From: Fibrobacter sp. UBA1313
GTDB lineage: Bacteria; Fibrobacterota; Fibrobacteria; Fibrobacterales; Fibrobacteraceae
Reading direction: 5' to 3'
NCBI GenBank assembly: GCA_002307115.1
Contig: DBTP01000140.1
Span: forward strand, 3,543-12,522
Length of the DNA: 8,980 nucleotides
Shown: one piece after another, positions 1-6,121 of the stretch
Layout: every line of letters begins with the position of its first letter
How positions within the stretch are numbered: the stretch's first letter is position 1
Translations under genes and position numbers: made by a program
The notes under the pieces: generated by a model
Databases searched by the model: none
Told to the model about the DNA's origin: nothing
What the model saw: the letters and a program-made list of their open reading frames with translations, nothing else

Positions 1-297
1 CTCGCCAACAGTCTTCTCTTTGATGCGGTGATGCGCCACAATTATTCTGCGGAACCCGCCCGTTTTGCAGAACTCAGCCGCGCCTTTTCGGGGGTATCGG
101 GAAGGAATTTTATTGAAGATGTGGAAGCGATGCGCAAAACGCTCCCCATTGCCCAGCAACTCCGGGATCTCAACATTCCCGAAACTGCCGTAGAGGAAAT
201 GGCGGATGACGTAATGAGCGTGACGCGCCTTCTGTCAATGAATCCCCGCGAAATCACGCGCGCTGATGCCGGGAAAATTTATCGGAAGTCTTATTGA
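1..297 (+). CDS. Iron-containing (group III) alcohol dehydrogenase, C-terminal part only
   Basis: The reading frame is open from base 1 to a TGA at 295-297, so the gene begins upstream of the window and only the last 98 residues are visible. They fit the all-helical C-terminal domain of Fe-dependent alcohol dehydrogenases. The segment starting LANSLLFDAVMRHN matches the family pattern in which a helix leads into a '..VMRFN' motif. The final NPREITRADAGKIYRKSY is the typical family ending, in which 'NPR.(I/V)T..DA..IY' closes the protein. The metal-binding histidines and the NAD domain lie upstream and cannot be checked. Only 35 bp separate it from the aldehyde dehydrogenase gene, so the two are probably co-transcribed as an alcohol-to-aldehyde-to-acid pair. 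Bacillus gbsB (choline oxidation) is one precedent for such an enzyme beside a GbsA-type ALDH, but the substrate cannot be read from this fragment. Family call fairly sure, substrate unknown. Confidence 0.8.
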   Translation, partial: LANSLLFDAVMRHNYSAEPARFAELSRAFSGVSGRNFIEDVEAMRKTLPIAQQLRDLNIPETAVEEMADDVMSVTRLLSMNPREITRADAGKIYRKSY

Positions 298-332
298 CTT
301 CTCAAAGCCAATACCCTACTTAGGAGATAATC

Positions 333-1805
333 ATGAATTCTATAGGAATGCAATTTATTAATGGTGTGTGGACTCATGGCTCGGGAAAAAGCGTCCGCGA
401 CATTATCAATCCAGCCAGTGGTAAAGTGGTAGGAACGGTCGCCGAAGGTTCCTCTGCCGATGTCGATGCTGCTGTTGCGGCGGCGCGAACCGCTTTCGAT
501 GAAGGCCCCTGGAGAGACACTCCCGCGCTCGCCCGTGCGTCTCTCCTTTTGAAACTCGCGGATGCATTACAAGCGGATATGGCGGCATTTGCGAAAATTG
601 AAACTGAAAACAATGGGAAACCCTTGCGCGAAGCCGAAGGCGATGTCACCGATGCCGCGAACTGTTTCCGCTATTACGCAGGGCTCATCACAAAACCGTT
701 GGGACAAACTTATGATGTTCCCGATGCGATGCAATCCATGGTGGTCCGCGAACCCGTAGGCGTCTGTGGTCTCATCATCCCTTGGAATTACCCCCTTCTT
801 ATGGCCGCATGGAAACTTGCGCCCGCACTGGGTGCCGGAAACTGCGTGATCTTCAAACCCGCAGAGGCGACGCCCCTATCGGCGATAAGGCTTTTCGGAC
901 TGATCGAAAAACTCGGGCTCCCCGCTGGAGTAGCGAACCTCGTCCTGGGTGCTGGAGAAATTGTCGGCGCCCGGCTCTCGGAGCACATGGATATTGATAA
1001 GATCGCTTTCACGGGCGGTACTGATACGGGTCGCTTGATCATGAAAGCCGCCGCAGGAAACATCAAAAAAATCTCCTTGGAACTGGGCGGAAAATCGCCA
1101 TGCATCGTTTTCGATGATGCCGACATTGAGGTTGCTGTGGATTGGGCACTTTTCGCCATTTTCTGCAACCAAGGCGAAGTCTGTTCGGCAGGTTCCAGAC
1201 TTTTATTACAAGATGGCATTTACGATCGGTTTCTTGCACGACTCGTGGAGCGCGCGAAACAAATCGTGGTAGGCCCCGGCGATGATCCCTTGACCGAAAT
1301 GGGCCCGCTCATTACCCGAGAACACATGGAACGCGTTCTCTCCTATATTGAGATTGGTAAAGCGGATGGCGCGCGCTTAATGTGTGGTGGCACACGCATG
1401 GCAGGAAAACTTTCGGAAGGCTTTTTTGTGGAACCCACGATCTTCGCAGATTGTACCCCTGACATGCGCATCGTCCGTGAAGAAATTTTTGGGCCCGTGC
1501 TCGCCGTGCTGCGGTTCAGCGATGAAGCTCACGCGGTAAAGCTCGCGAACGATTCCGTGTTCGGACTTGCCGGCGGTGTTTTTTCTGCTGATGGCGCGAA
1601 AGCGTTGCGTGTGATTCGTAAGCTACGTTCAGGAATTACTTGGATCAACTGCTATCATCCGACTTACAACGAAGCGCCTTGGGGCGGGTACAAACAAAGT
1701 GGCATCGGCCGCGAACTTGGTACGTTTGGCCTCGAAGCCTTCACGGAAGTCAAACAGATCAACATCAATCTCGCGCCGGGAAAGATCGGCTGGTACCGTC
1801 ACTAA
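333..1805 (+). CDS. NAD(P)-dependent aldehyde dehydrogenase, GbsA/betaine-aldehyde or aminoaldehyde type
   Basis: This 490-residue protein oxidises an aldehyde to a carboxylate with NAD(P)+ and has the usual family length. All core motifs are present: PWNYP with oxyanion Asn152, FKPAE with cofactor-contacting Lys175, FTGGT at 226-230, LELGGKSP with general base Glu250, GEVCSAGSR with nucleophile Cys284, and EEIFGPV with Glu384. No signal peptide is seen, so it is cytosolic. The C-terminal block 'WIN..HP...EAPWGGYKQSGIGRELG' (437-463) resembles Bacillus GbsA and plant aminoaldehyde dehydrogenases more than PuuC. Betaine aldehyde or an omega-aminoaldehyde is therefore the best guess. The start is supported by AGGAG at 322-326, six bases before the ATG; an internal Met at residue 6 is less well placed. 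It follows the Fe-ADH by 35 bp and probably shares its transcript. Family certain; substrate inferred from motifs and neighbours only. Confidence 0.93.
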   Translation: MNSIGMQFINGVWTHGSGKSVRDIINPASGKVVGTVAEGSSADVDAAVAAARTAFDEGPWRDTPALARASLLLKLADALQADMAAFAKIETENNGKPLREAEGDVTDAANCFRYYAGLITKPLGQTYDVPDAMQSMVVREPVGVCGLIIPWNYPLLMAAWKLAPALGAGNCVIFKPAEATPLSAIRLFGLIEKLGLPAGVANLVLGAGEIVGARLSEHMDIDKIAFTGGTDTGRLIMKAAAGNIKKISLELGGKSPCIVFDDADIEVAVDWALFAIFCNQGEVCSAGSRLLLQDGIYDRFLARLVERAKQIVVGPGDDPLTEMGPLITREHMERVLSYIEIGKADGARLMCGGTRMAGKLSEGFFVEPTIFADCTPDMRIVREEIFGPVLAVLRFSDEAHAVKLANDSVFGLAGGVFSADGAKALRVIRKLRSGITWINCYHPTYNEAPWGGYKQSGIGRELGTFGLEAFTEVKQININLAPGKIGWYRH

Positions 1806-1829
1806 TCCGAGAATCACTACAACCCGGGA

Positions 1830-1860
1830 TGCAATATTGTGGATTACCTACAACTTTGTT
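1830..1860. promoter_or_regulatory. Tandem dyad, putative enhancer-binding-protein sites upstream of first potD
   Basis: Two 12-bp imperfect dyads, TGCAATATTGTG (1830-1841) and TACAACTTTGTT (1849-1860), lie 19 bp apart centre to centre. They match, at 9/12 and 8/12, the two better dyads before the second binding-protein gene, where the spacing is also 19 bp. Their centres fall about 94 and 75 bp upstream of the transcription start predicted from the sigma-54 promoter, the usual distance for activator sites of sigma-54 promoters. The regulator is not in the window. The motif is unlike the NtrC site (TGCACC-N5-GGTGCA). The repeats are seen; the function is inferred. Confidence 0.6.
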
Positions 1861-1903
1861 TTCCCGGGGGATGAAAATTCAAAAAATTCGCTGTCTGCCA
1901 TTG

Positions 1904-1919
1904 TGGCACGTTCGTTGCT
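1904..1919 (+). promoter_or_regulatory. Sigma-54 (RpoN) -24/-12 promoter for first potD
   Basis: TGGCAC (1904-1909), five bases, then TTGCT (1915-1919) match the sigma-54 consensus TGGCAC-N5-TTGCW. The invariant GG (1905-1906) and GC (1917-1918) are exactly 10 bases apart. The predicted start is near 1930, giving a leader of about 50 bases before the ATG at 1980. The same element, with two base changes in the spacer, precedes the second binding-protein gene, which makes chance unlikely. Sigma-54 promoters need an ATP-driven activator, consistent with the tandem dyad upstream. Confidence 0.85.
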
Positions 1920-1979
1920 TGATATAGAAGGGTTTCTGCGACAGAAGAGATCCTTACATCCCCTTCAAAGGAGTTTCTG

Positions 1980-3077
1980 ATGGTGAAGAAAATTTGGCCT
2001 GTTTCTACAGTGCTTGCCGCGGTGAGTTTGTCTCTGCTCGTCAGTTGCGGAGAGAAAGAAAAGAAGAACGAATCCGAAAGTTTTCAGGGAAAGACTCTCA
2101 GTCTGCTTGTATGGGAAGGTTATGCCGATCCCAAATTCACCGCCGAATTTGAAAAACAGTACGGCGTTAAAGTGGCCGGAACCTATTTCAATTCCGGTGA
2201 CGATCTTGTCGCCAAATTAAAGGCGGGTGGCGGCAATGCCTATGATGTCATTTCTCCTTCGGGCGATATGGCCGGATTTCTCGTGCAAAGTGACATGGTG
2301 GAACCCATTGATGTCTCACTCATGCCGAATTACAAAGACCTCAGTCCCAAACTCGTTCTCCCCGATGTGGAAAAGAATGGGAAAGTTTATGGCATTCCTT
2401 ACATGTGGGGGCCCGATTACCTCGTTTATGATGCAGACGTGATCAAAGAAGCCCCGACGTCTTGGAGTGTTTTCTGGGATCCAACCTATAAAGGCAAAGT
2501 CAGTCTCTACGATGATATCAGTAACATTTATCTCATAGGCCAGATGATGGAACTGGATAAAACGGACCCTGCAGCACTTTACAATATGACAGAAGAACAG
2601 TTGGCTTTCGCGAGGAAGAAACTGCTGGAGCTTAATCCCGCAGTGCGCAAATACTGGGTCTCCGCTGGAGAGCTGAACGATCTCTTTGCCAATAAAGAAG
2701 TGGTCGTTTCCGTGGGCTGGCCCATTACGGTCAAGGAAGTCAACGAAAAAGGCAGAAACCTCAAGTGGACAATTCCAAAAGAAGGAACCACCGGTTGGAT
2801 TGACCGTCTGATGATTGTGAAAGGATCCAAAAATCAGAAGCTCGCTGCTCTCTACATCAATTACATCGTAGGTGCGAAAGGTCAGGCATTGACCGCAGAA
2901 GTCACCAACTATTCTCCAGGAAATGCCAAAGCCGCAGCCTTTATGAGCGAAGATCTCCAGAAAGCCACCTATGTGAACGAGATGGATAGTTTGTTCGCAA
3001 AGATCAACTTCTGGCAGTATGTCGCGAACCGCGCCCGCTATAATGAAATCTGGACCGAAGTGAAAACTGGGAAATAA
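1980..3077 (+). CDS. potD: PotD-like solute-binding lipoprotein of a polyamine-type ABC importer (paralogue 1)
   Basis: This 365-residue extracytoplasmic protein captures the ligand for the PotBC channel. Residues 1-22 form a lipoprotein signal peptide (MVKKIW, hydrophobic stretch, lipobox L-V-S-C with Cys23), so it is membrane-tethered, unlike soluble E. coli PotD. The rest is a type 2 periplasmic-binding fold aligning with PotD throughout. By eye, Trp45, Tyr48, Asp179, Trp247, Trp273, Asp275, Tyr311 and Gln346 fall at E. coli polyamine-contact positions W34, Y37, D168, W229, W255, D257, Y293 and Q327. Three contacts differ: E36 is Gly47, Y85 is Asp96 and E171 is Asn182. The ligand is probably an organic cation but not necessarily spermidine. 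The start is set by AAAGGAG (1967-1973), six bases before the ATG. It has its own sigma-54 promoter and a 74%-identical paralogue downstream. Family sure; ligand open. Confidence 0.9.
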   Translation: MVKKIWPVSTVLAAVSLSLLVSCGEKEKKNESESFQGKTLSLLVWEGYADPKFTAEFEKQYGVKVAGTYFNSGDDLVAKLKAGGGNAYDVISPSGDMAGFLVQSDMVEPIDVSLMPNYKDLSPKLVLPDVEKNGKVYGIPYMWGPDYLVYDADVIKEAPTSWSVFWDPTYKGKVSLYDDISNIYLIGQMMELDKTDPAALYNMTEEQLAFARKKLLELNPAVRKYWVSAGELNDLFANKEVVVSVGWPITVKEVNEKGRNLKWTIPKEGTTGWIDRLMIVKGSKNQKLAALYINYIVGAKGQALTAEVTNYSPGNAKAAAFMSEDLQKATYVNEMDSLFAKINFWQYVANRARYNEIWTEVKTGK

Positions 3078-3136
3078 AATTTCGCCGACCCATTCTGAAT
3101 CTGGGTAACCAGTACCGTATCGCACAAACTCTGAAA

Positions 3137-3167
3137 TACATTATTGTAAATAAAATACACTATTGTA
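3137..3167. promoter_or_regulatory. Tandem dyad, putative enhancer-binding-protein sites upstream of second potD
   Basis: TACATTATTGTA (3137-3148) and TACACTATTGTA (3156-3167) differ at one base. Each is a TACA-N4-TGTA dyad, and the centres are 19 bp apart. They sit about 104 and 85 bp before the predicted sigma-54 start, exactly 10 bp (one helical turn) farther than the equivalent pair of the first potD. Flanking bases extend the match to a 15-bp direct repeat with one mismatch (3134-3148 and 3153-3167). A palindrome TTTCGCGAAA follows at 3168-3177 and has no counterpart before the first potD. The likely role is as binding sites for the sigma-54 activator. Confidence 0.7.
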
Positions 3168-3220
3168 TTTCGCGAAAGAAAAAAAGTGGCGAAAAATCAG
3201 AAATTTTGTTGCTTTTTCTG

Positions 3221-3236
3221 TGGCACATTCTTTGCT
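3221..3236 (+). promoter_or_regulatory. Sigma-54 (RpoN) -24/-12 promoter for second potD and the transporter operon
   Basis: TGGCAC (3221-3226), five bases and TTGCT (3232-3236) fit the sigma-54 consensus, with GG (3222-3223) and GC (3234-3235) exactly 10 bases apart. The predicted start is near 3247, with a leader of about 45 bases. The promoter matches that of the first potD at 14 of 16 positions although the surrounding DNA has diverged, showing selection on the element. Gene spacing downstream (19, 12, 1 and 15 bp) suggests it drives potD2-potB-potC-potA-PII and perhaps the second potA. Confidence 0.87.
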
Positions 3237-3249
3237 CAATGAAAACGTC

Positions 3250-3268
3250 GAATTACCCAGGGTAATTC
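3250..3268. promoter_or_regulatory. 19-bp perfect palindrome in the leader of second potD
   Basis: GAATTACCCAGGGTAATTC is a perfect inverted repeat with 9-bp arms around a single central A. It begins three bases after the predicted transcription start (about 3247) and ends 12 bases before the ribosome-binding site. Its position would suit a repressor operator acting as a roadblock. As RNA it could fold only by opening central pairs for a loop. The leader of the first potD has no such palindrome, so this element could regulate the two paralogues differently. No regulator is recognised. Confidence 0.5.
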
Positions 3269-3293
3269 ATTCATCCCTTCAAGGAGTTCCATG

Positions 3294-4394
3294 ATGACGA
3301 AAAAAATTTGGTCCGTGATCGCAGTGGCTATGATAACGAGTATTTCCCTGCTTGCCGGATGTAGCGGTAAGGAAGAGAAAAAAGATGCCGCCCACGAGTT
3401 TCAGGGCAGCACCCTGAGCATGTTGATATGGGAAGGCTATGCGGATCCTTCCTTTACAGCCCTGTTCGAAAAACAGTATGGTGTAAAAATCAAGGCATCC
3501 TATGTGACAAGTGATGATGATTTGCTCGCGAAGATCAAAGCCGGTGGCGGAGATGCTTACGATATTGTTACTCCCAATGGAACCATGGCTGGTTTCCTTA
3601 TGGAGAGCGGCATAACAGAGCCTATTGACACGTCCTTGATTCCGAATTTCAAGGATATAAGTCCCAGACTGATTCTGCCCGATATGAAAAAGGATGGAAA
3701 GATATACGGCGTTCCCTATATGTGGGGCCCGAATTATCTGATCTATGACGGAGATGTTTTCGCAGAAGCTCCAAAGTCGTGGAGTGTTCTCTGGGATTCG
3801 ACCTATAAGGGAAAAGTAGGCATGTGGGATGACATAAGCAATATCTATATCGTGGGAGAAATGATGGGGCTCGACAAAAAAGATCCCGGTGCCCTGTACA
3901 ACATGACCGAAGAACAACTCGCAACGGCCCGAAAAAAACTGATGGAACTCAATTCCTCCGTGCGTAAATACTGGGTTTCTGCGGGAGAAGTTAATGATCT
4001 TTTTGCCAACAAAGAAATAGTGATCAGCATGGGCTGGCCTCTTACCATCAGGGCCGTCAACGAAAAAGGGCGTCACCTCAAGTGGACAATTCCAGAAGAA
4101 GGCACCACCGGCTGGGTGGATCGTTTCATGATTGTAAAAGGATCCAAAAATCAGAAACTGGCCTCTCTGTACATCAACTTCATCATCGGTGCAGAGGGTC
4201 AGGCGTTGACTGCGAAAGTGACCAATTACTCTGTAGTCAATCCCAAAGCTGCAGAGTTTATGAGTCCGGAACTGCAAAAGATGACGTACGTGCATGAGAT
4301 GGATAGTCTTTTTGTAAAGCTTAACTTCTGGCAGTATGTCGCGAACCGCGCCCGTTATAATGAAATCTGGACCGAAGTAAAAACCGGAAAATAA
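3294..4394 (+). CDS. potD: PotD-like solute-binding lipoprotein of a polyamine-type ABC importer (paralogue 2)
   Basis: This second binding lipoprotein (366 residues) is about 74% identical to the first over 325 aligned residues by hand count. The lipobox is L-A-G-C with Cys23. Trp46, Tyr49, Asp180, Trp248, Trp274, Asp276, Tyr312 and Gln347 sit at the PotD ligand-contact positions, and Asn183 again replaces E. coli E171. At the ligand-loop segment equivalent to PotD S83-Y85, paralogue 1 has Ser94-Gly-Asp96 and this one Asn95-Gly-Thr97, so the two may prefer different ligands. Two ATGs are adjacent (3291 and 3294). I chose 3294 because AAGGAG (3281-3286) is then seven bases away, not four, and because it aligns with the start of paralogue 1; using 3291 adds one residue. 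Its own sigma-54 promoter lies upstream, and potB begins 19 bp after its stop. Confidence 0.9.
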   Translation: MTKKIWSVIAVAMITSISLLAGCSGKEEKKDAAHEFQGSTLSMLIWEGYADPSFTALFEKQYGVKIKASYVTSDDDLLAKIKAGGGDAYDIVTPNGTMAGFLMESGITEPIDTSLIPNFKDISPRLILPDMKKDGKIYGVPYMWGPNYLIYDGDVFAEAPKSWSVLWDSTYKGKVGMWDDISNIYIVGEMMGLDKKDPGALYNMTEEQLATARKKLMELNSSVRKYWVSAGEVNDLFANKEIVISMGWPLTIRAVNEKGRHLKWTIPEEGTTGWVDRFMIVKGSKNQKLASLYINFIIGAEGQALTAKVTNYSVVNPKAAEFMSPELQKMTYVHEMDSLFVKLNFWQYVANRARYNEIWTEVKTGK

Positions 4395-4413
4395 AATTCA
4401 AAAGGAATAGGAT

Positions 4414-5322
4414 ATGCGTCAAGGAAATAGACAAGGTAGGTCTCGCTTTGTGTTACTCGGGATTCTCGCTCCCGCGGTGATCTGGCTTGTTCTGTTCCTG
4501 ATTCTGCCCTATTTTAATTTGTTTTCATTCAGCTTCTGGCAGAACGATGTTTTTACGGTTCGCCATGAATTCAATCTGCTCAACTACGCAAAGTTCTTCA
4601 CCGAAAGCCAGACCGGGGCGGCACCCTACCTTGTGCTTCTGGATACGTTGAAGCTTGCGTGTTGGGTCACCGTTTGTACATTACTTCTGAGTTTTCCACT
4701 CGCTTATTTTATCCGTTTCAAAGTCACCCGCTACAAGCAAGCGCTTTATATGTTGGTGATCATTCCCCTGTGGGTGAGCTACATTATGCGCGCCTATTCG
4801 TGGAAAATTATTCTCGGCACCAATGGCATTTTAAATTCCTTTCTTCTGTGGTTAGGGATTGTGGACACTCCGGTGAGTTTCTTTTTGTACAGCGATGTTT
4901 CGGTGATCATCGGAATGACTCACATCTATACGCCTTTTGTGCTTATGCCCGTGTATACGGCTCTCGAACAGATTCCTCAGAATCTCATCGAAGCCTCCAA
5001 TGATCTCGGAGGAAACCGGTTGCGGACCTTTTTGCATGTAGTGTTTCCGTTAGCACTCCCTGGAATCATCACGGGTGGCACCTACGCGTTTGTGCTTTCC
5101 ATGGGAGACTTTCTTGCGCCATCGCTTTTGGGAGGGCCGACCTCTTCCACAAAGATTGCGAATATCGTTCAGCAACAGTTTGGAACGTCAAACAACTGGC
5201 CTTATGGTGCCGCGATAGGTATCGTTATTCTTGTGCTCGTACTCGGTCTTTTAGAAGTGACGGGCCGCTTAGAACGGCACTTCTCGAAATTGGAATCCAC
5301 CTCTCCGCGCACGTTGCGTTAA
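4414..5322 (+). CDS. potB: Polyamine-type ABC transporter permease, PotB-like
   Basis: This 302-residue integral membrane protein should form half of the import channel with PotC. It is slightly longer than E. coli PotB. A cytoplasmic basic N-terminus (MRQGNRQGRSR) leads into hydrophobic segments near residues 12-34, 78-100, 110-130, 163-184, 208-230 and 265-285, with a weaker one near 138-158. The coupling helix carries the EAA-type motif EASNDLGGNRLRTF (193-206) followed by FPLALPGI, the site that contacts the ATPase. The conserved PotB-like segment 'GDFLAPSLLGG' (231-241) is present. AAAAGGAA (4400-4407) supports the ATG. The start lies 19 bp after potD2 and the stop overlaps the ribosome-binding site of potC, so co-translation in one operon is likely. 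Family and position sure; substrate follows the binding proteins. Confidence 0.93.
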   Translation: MRQGNRQGRSRFVLLGILAPAVIWLVLFLILPYFNLFSFSFWQNDVFTVRHEFNLLNYAKFFTESQTGAAPYLVLLDTLKLACWVTVCTLLLSFPLAYFIRFKVTRYKQALYMLVIIPLWVSYIMRAYSWKIILGTNGILNSFLLWLGIVDTPVSFFLYSDVSVIIGMTHIYTPFVLMPVYTALEQIPQNLIEASNDLGGNRLRTFLHVVFPLALPGIITGGTYAFVLSMGDFLAPSLLGGPTSSTKIANIVQQQFGTSNNWPYGAAIGIVILVLVLGLLEVTGRLERHFSKLESTSPRTLR

Positions 5323-5334
5323 GGAAGATAGTCT

Positions 5335-6120
5335 ATGTTTTCCCGGATTTCCTTCAGTAACTGGATCCTTGCCTTTATCGCCTTTTCGGTGCTTGCATTT
5401 CTGTACCTTCCGATTATCGTGGTGGTACTTTATTCATTCAACCCGGACACCGTCAACAGTTTTCCCATGAATGGGTTCTCCCTAAAGTGGTACCAGGTGA
5501 TGTTCGAAAACGAAGCGTTAATTGCCTCTCTTGGCCATTCCGTAGCAGTTGCCCTGATTAGTACAAGCATCGCCACGCTGCTTGGAGTTCCTCTCGCTTT
5601 TGCCATGAACCGTTATGCTTTTCCGGGCAAAAGACTTTTGGAGCGTGTTGTCCTTTTACCGCTCATTCTTCCGGGGATTCTCACGGGTATCGCCATGCTC
5701 ACCTTTTTTCAGATGCTGGGGATTCCCCAATCCATGCTCGCCGTCGTCATCGGACACTCTACGTTTCTTATGGCGATCATGATGCCTCAAGTATATGCGC
5801 AGTTAAAAAGACTAGATTCCTCCATTCAGGAAGCGGCTCTTGACCTCGGAGCTTCGGGGATTCAAGCCTTTTTCTACGTGATTTTTCCGAACATCCGAAC
5901 GGCCATTTTTGGTGCCGCGCTTCTCTCCTTTACGTTATCGCTGGATGAAATTCCGGTAACGTACTTTCTTAATGGCGTCTTTTCCACACTCCCCATTCAG
6001 ATCTGGGGCATGACCCGCAACGGCATCACTCCACAGGTCAATGCTATTTCCACATTAATATTCGCATTCTCCCTGACAGCCATTCTCATCTCTGCCTGGC
6101 TCGGGCGTAAAGGAGAATAA
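5335..6120 (+). CDS. potC: Polyamine-type ABC transporter permease, PotC-like
   Basis: This 261-residue membrane protein is almost the length of E. coli PotC (264). After a short N-terminus come hydrophobic segments near 10-33, 65-90, 104-128, 132-151, 184-204 and 236-256. The external YSFNPDTV stretch after the first segment and the late block SLDEIPVTYFLNG...TLPIQIWGM (202-226) are typical of PotC. The EAA motif is QEAALDLGASGIQAF (165-179), followed by Pro185, and docks onto the ATPase. AAGGAA at 5321-5326 overlaps the potB stop and lies eight bases before the ATG. The stop is one base from the potA ATG, which indicates tight translational coupling. It should pair with PotB as a heterodimer; no second permease pair is in the window, although there are two ATPase genes. 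Confidence 0.93.
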   Translation: MFSRISFSNWILAFIAFSVLAFLYLPIIVVVLYSFNPDTVNSFPMNGFSLKWYQVMFENEALIASLGHSVAVALISTSIATLLGVPLAFAMNRYAFPGKRLLERVVLLPLILPGILTGIAMLTFFQMLGIPQSMLAVVIGHSTFLMAIMMPQVYAQLKRLDSSIQEAALDLGASGIQAFFYVIFPNIRTAIFGAALLSFTLSLDEIPVTYFLNGVFSTLPIQIWGMTRNGITPQVNAISTLIFAFSLTAILISAWLGRKGE

Positions 6121-6121
6121 T

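Noticed and set aside
788..1219. Antisense reading frame of 143 codons inside the aldehyde dehydrogenase gene
   Set aside because: It overlaps the conserved catalytic core of the dehydrogenase in reverse, and I saw no ribosome-binding site or recognisable protein motif.
1830..1860. Reading the tandem dyads as NtrC sites because sigma-54 and a PII protein are present
   Set aside because: The NtrC consensus TGCACC-N5-GGTGCA is not matched. Only the outer TGCA-like bases of one copy resemble it.
3088..3106. Hairpin ACCCA/TGGGT after the first potD, considered as a terminator
   Set aside because: The stem is only 5 bp with a 9-base loop and no T-run follows, so termination between the two potD genes is not supported.
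3168..3177. Palindrome TTTCGCGAAA next to the tandem dyad of the second potD
   Set aside because: It is short, has no counterpart at the first promoter, and such palindromes are expected by chance. Noted only in the dyad entry.
3279..4295. Long antisense reading frame (338 codons) opposite the second potD, with a similar one opposite the first potD at 2316-3125
   Set aside because: Both mirror highly conserved potD genes that have signal peptides and ribosome-binding sites. The antisense frames have no good start signal, and their products are low-complexity and unlike known proteins. The parallel occurrence follows from the shared paralogue sequence.
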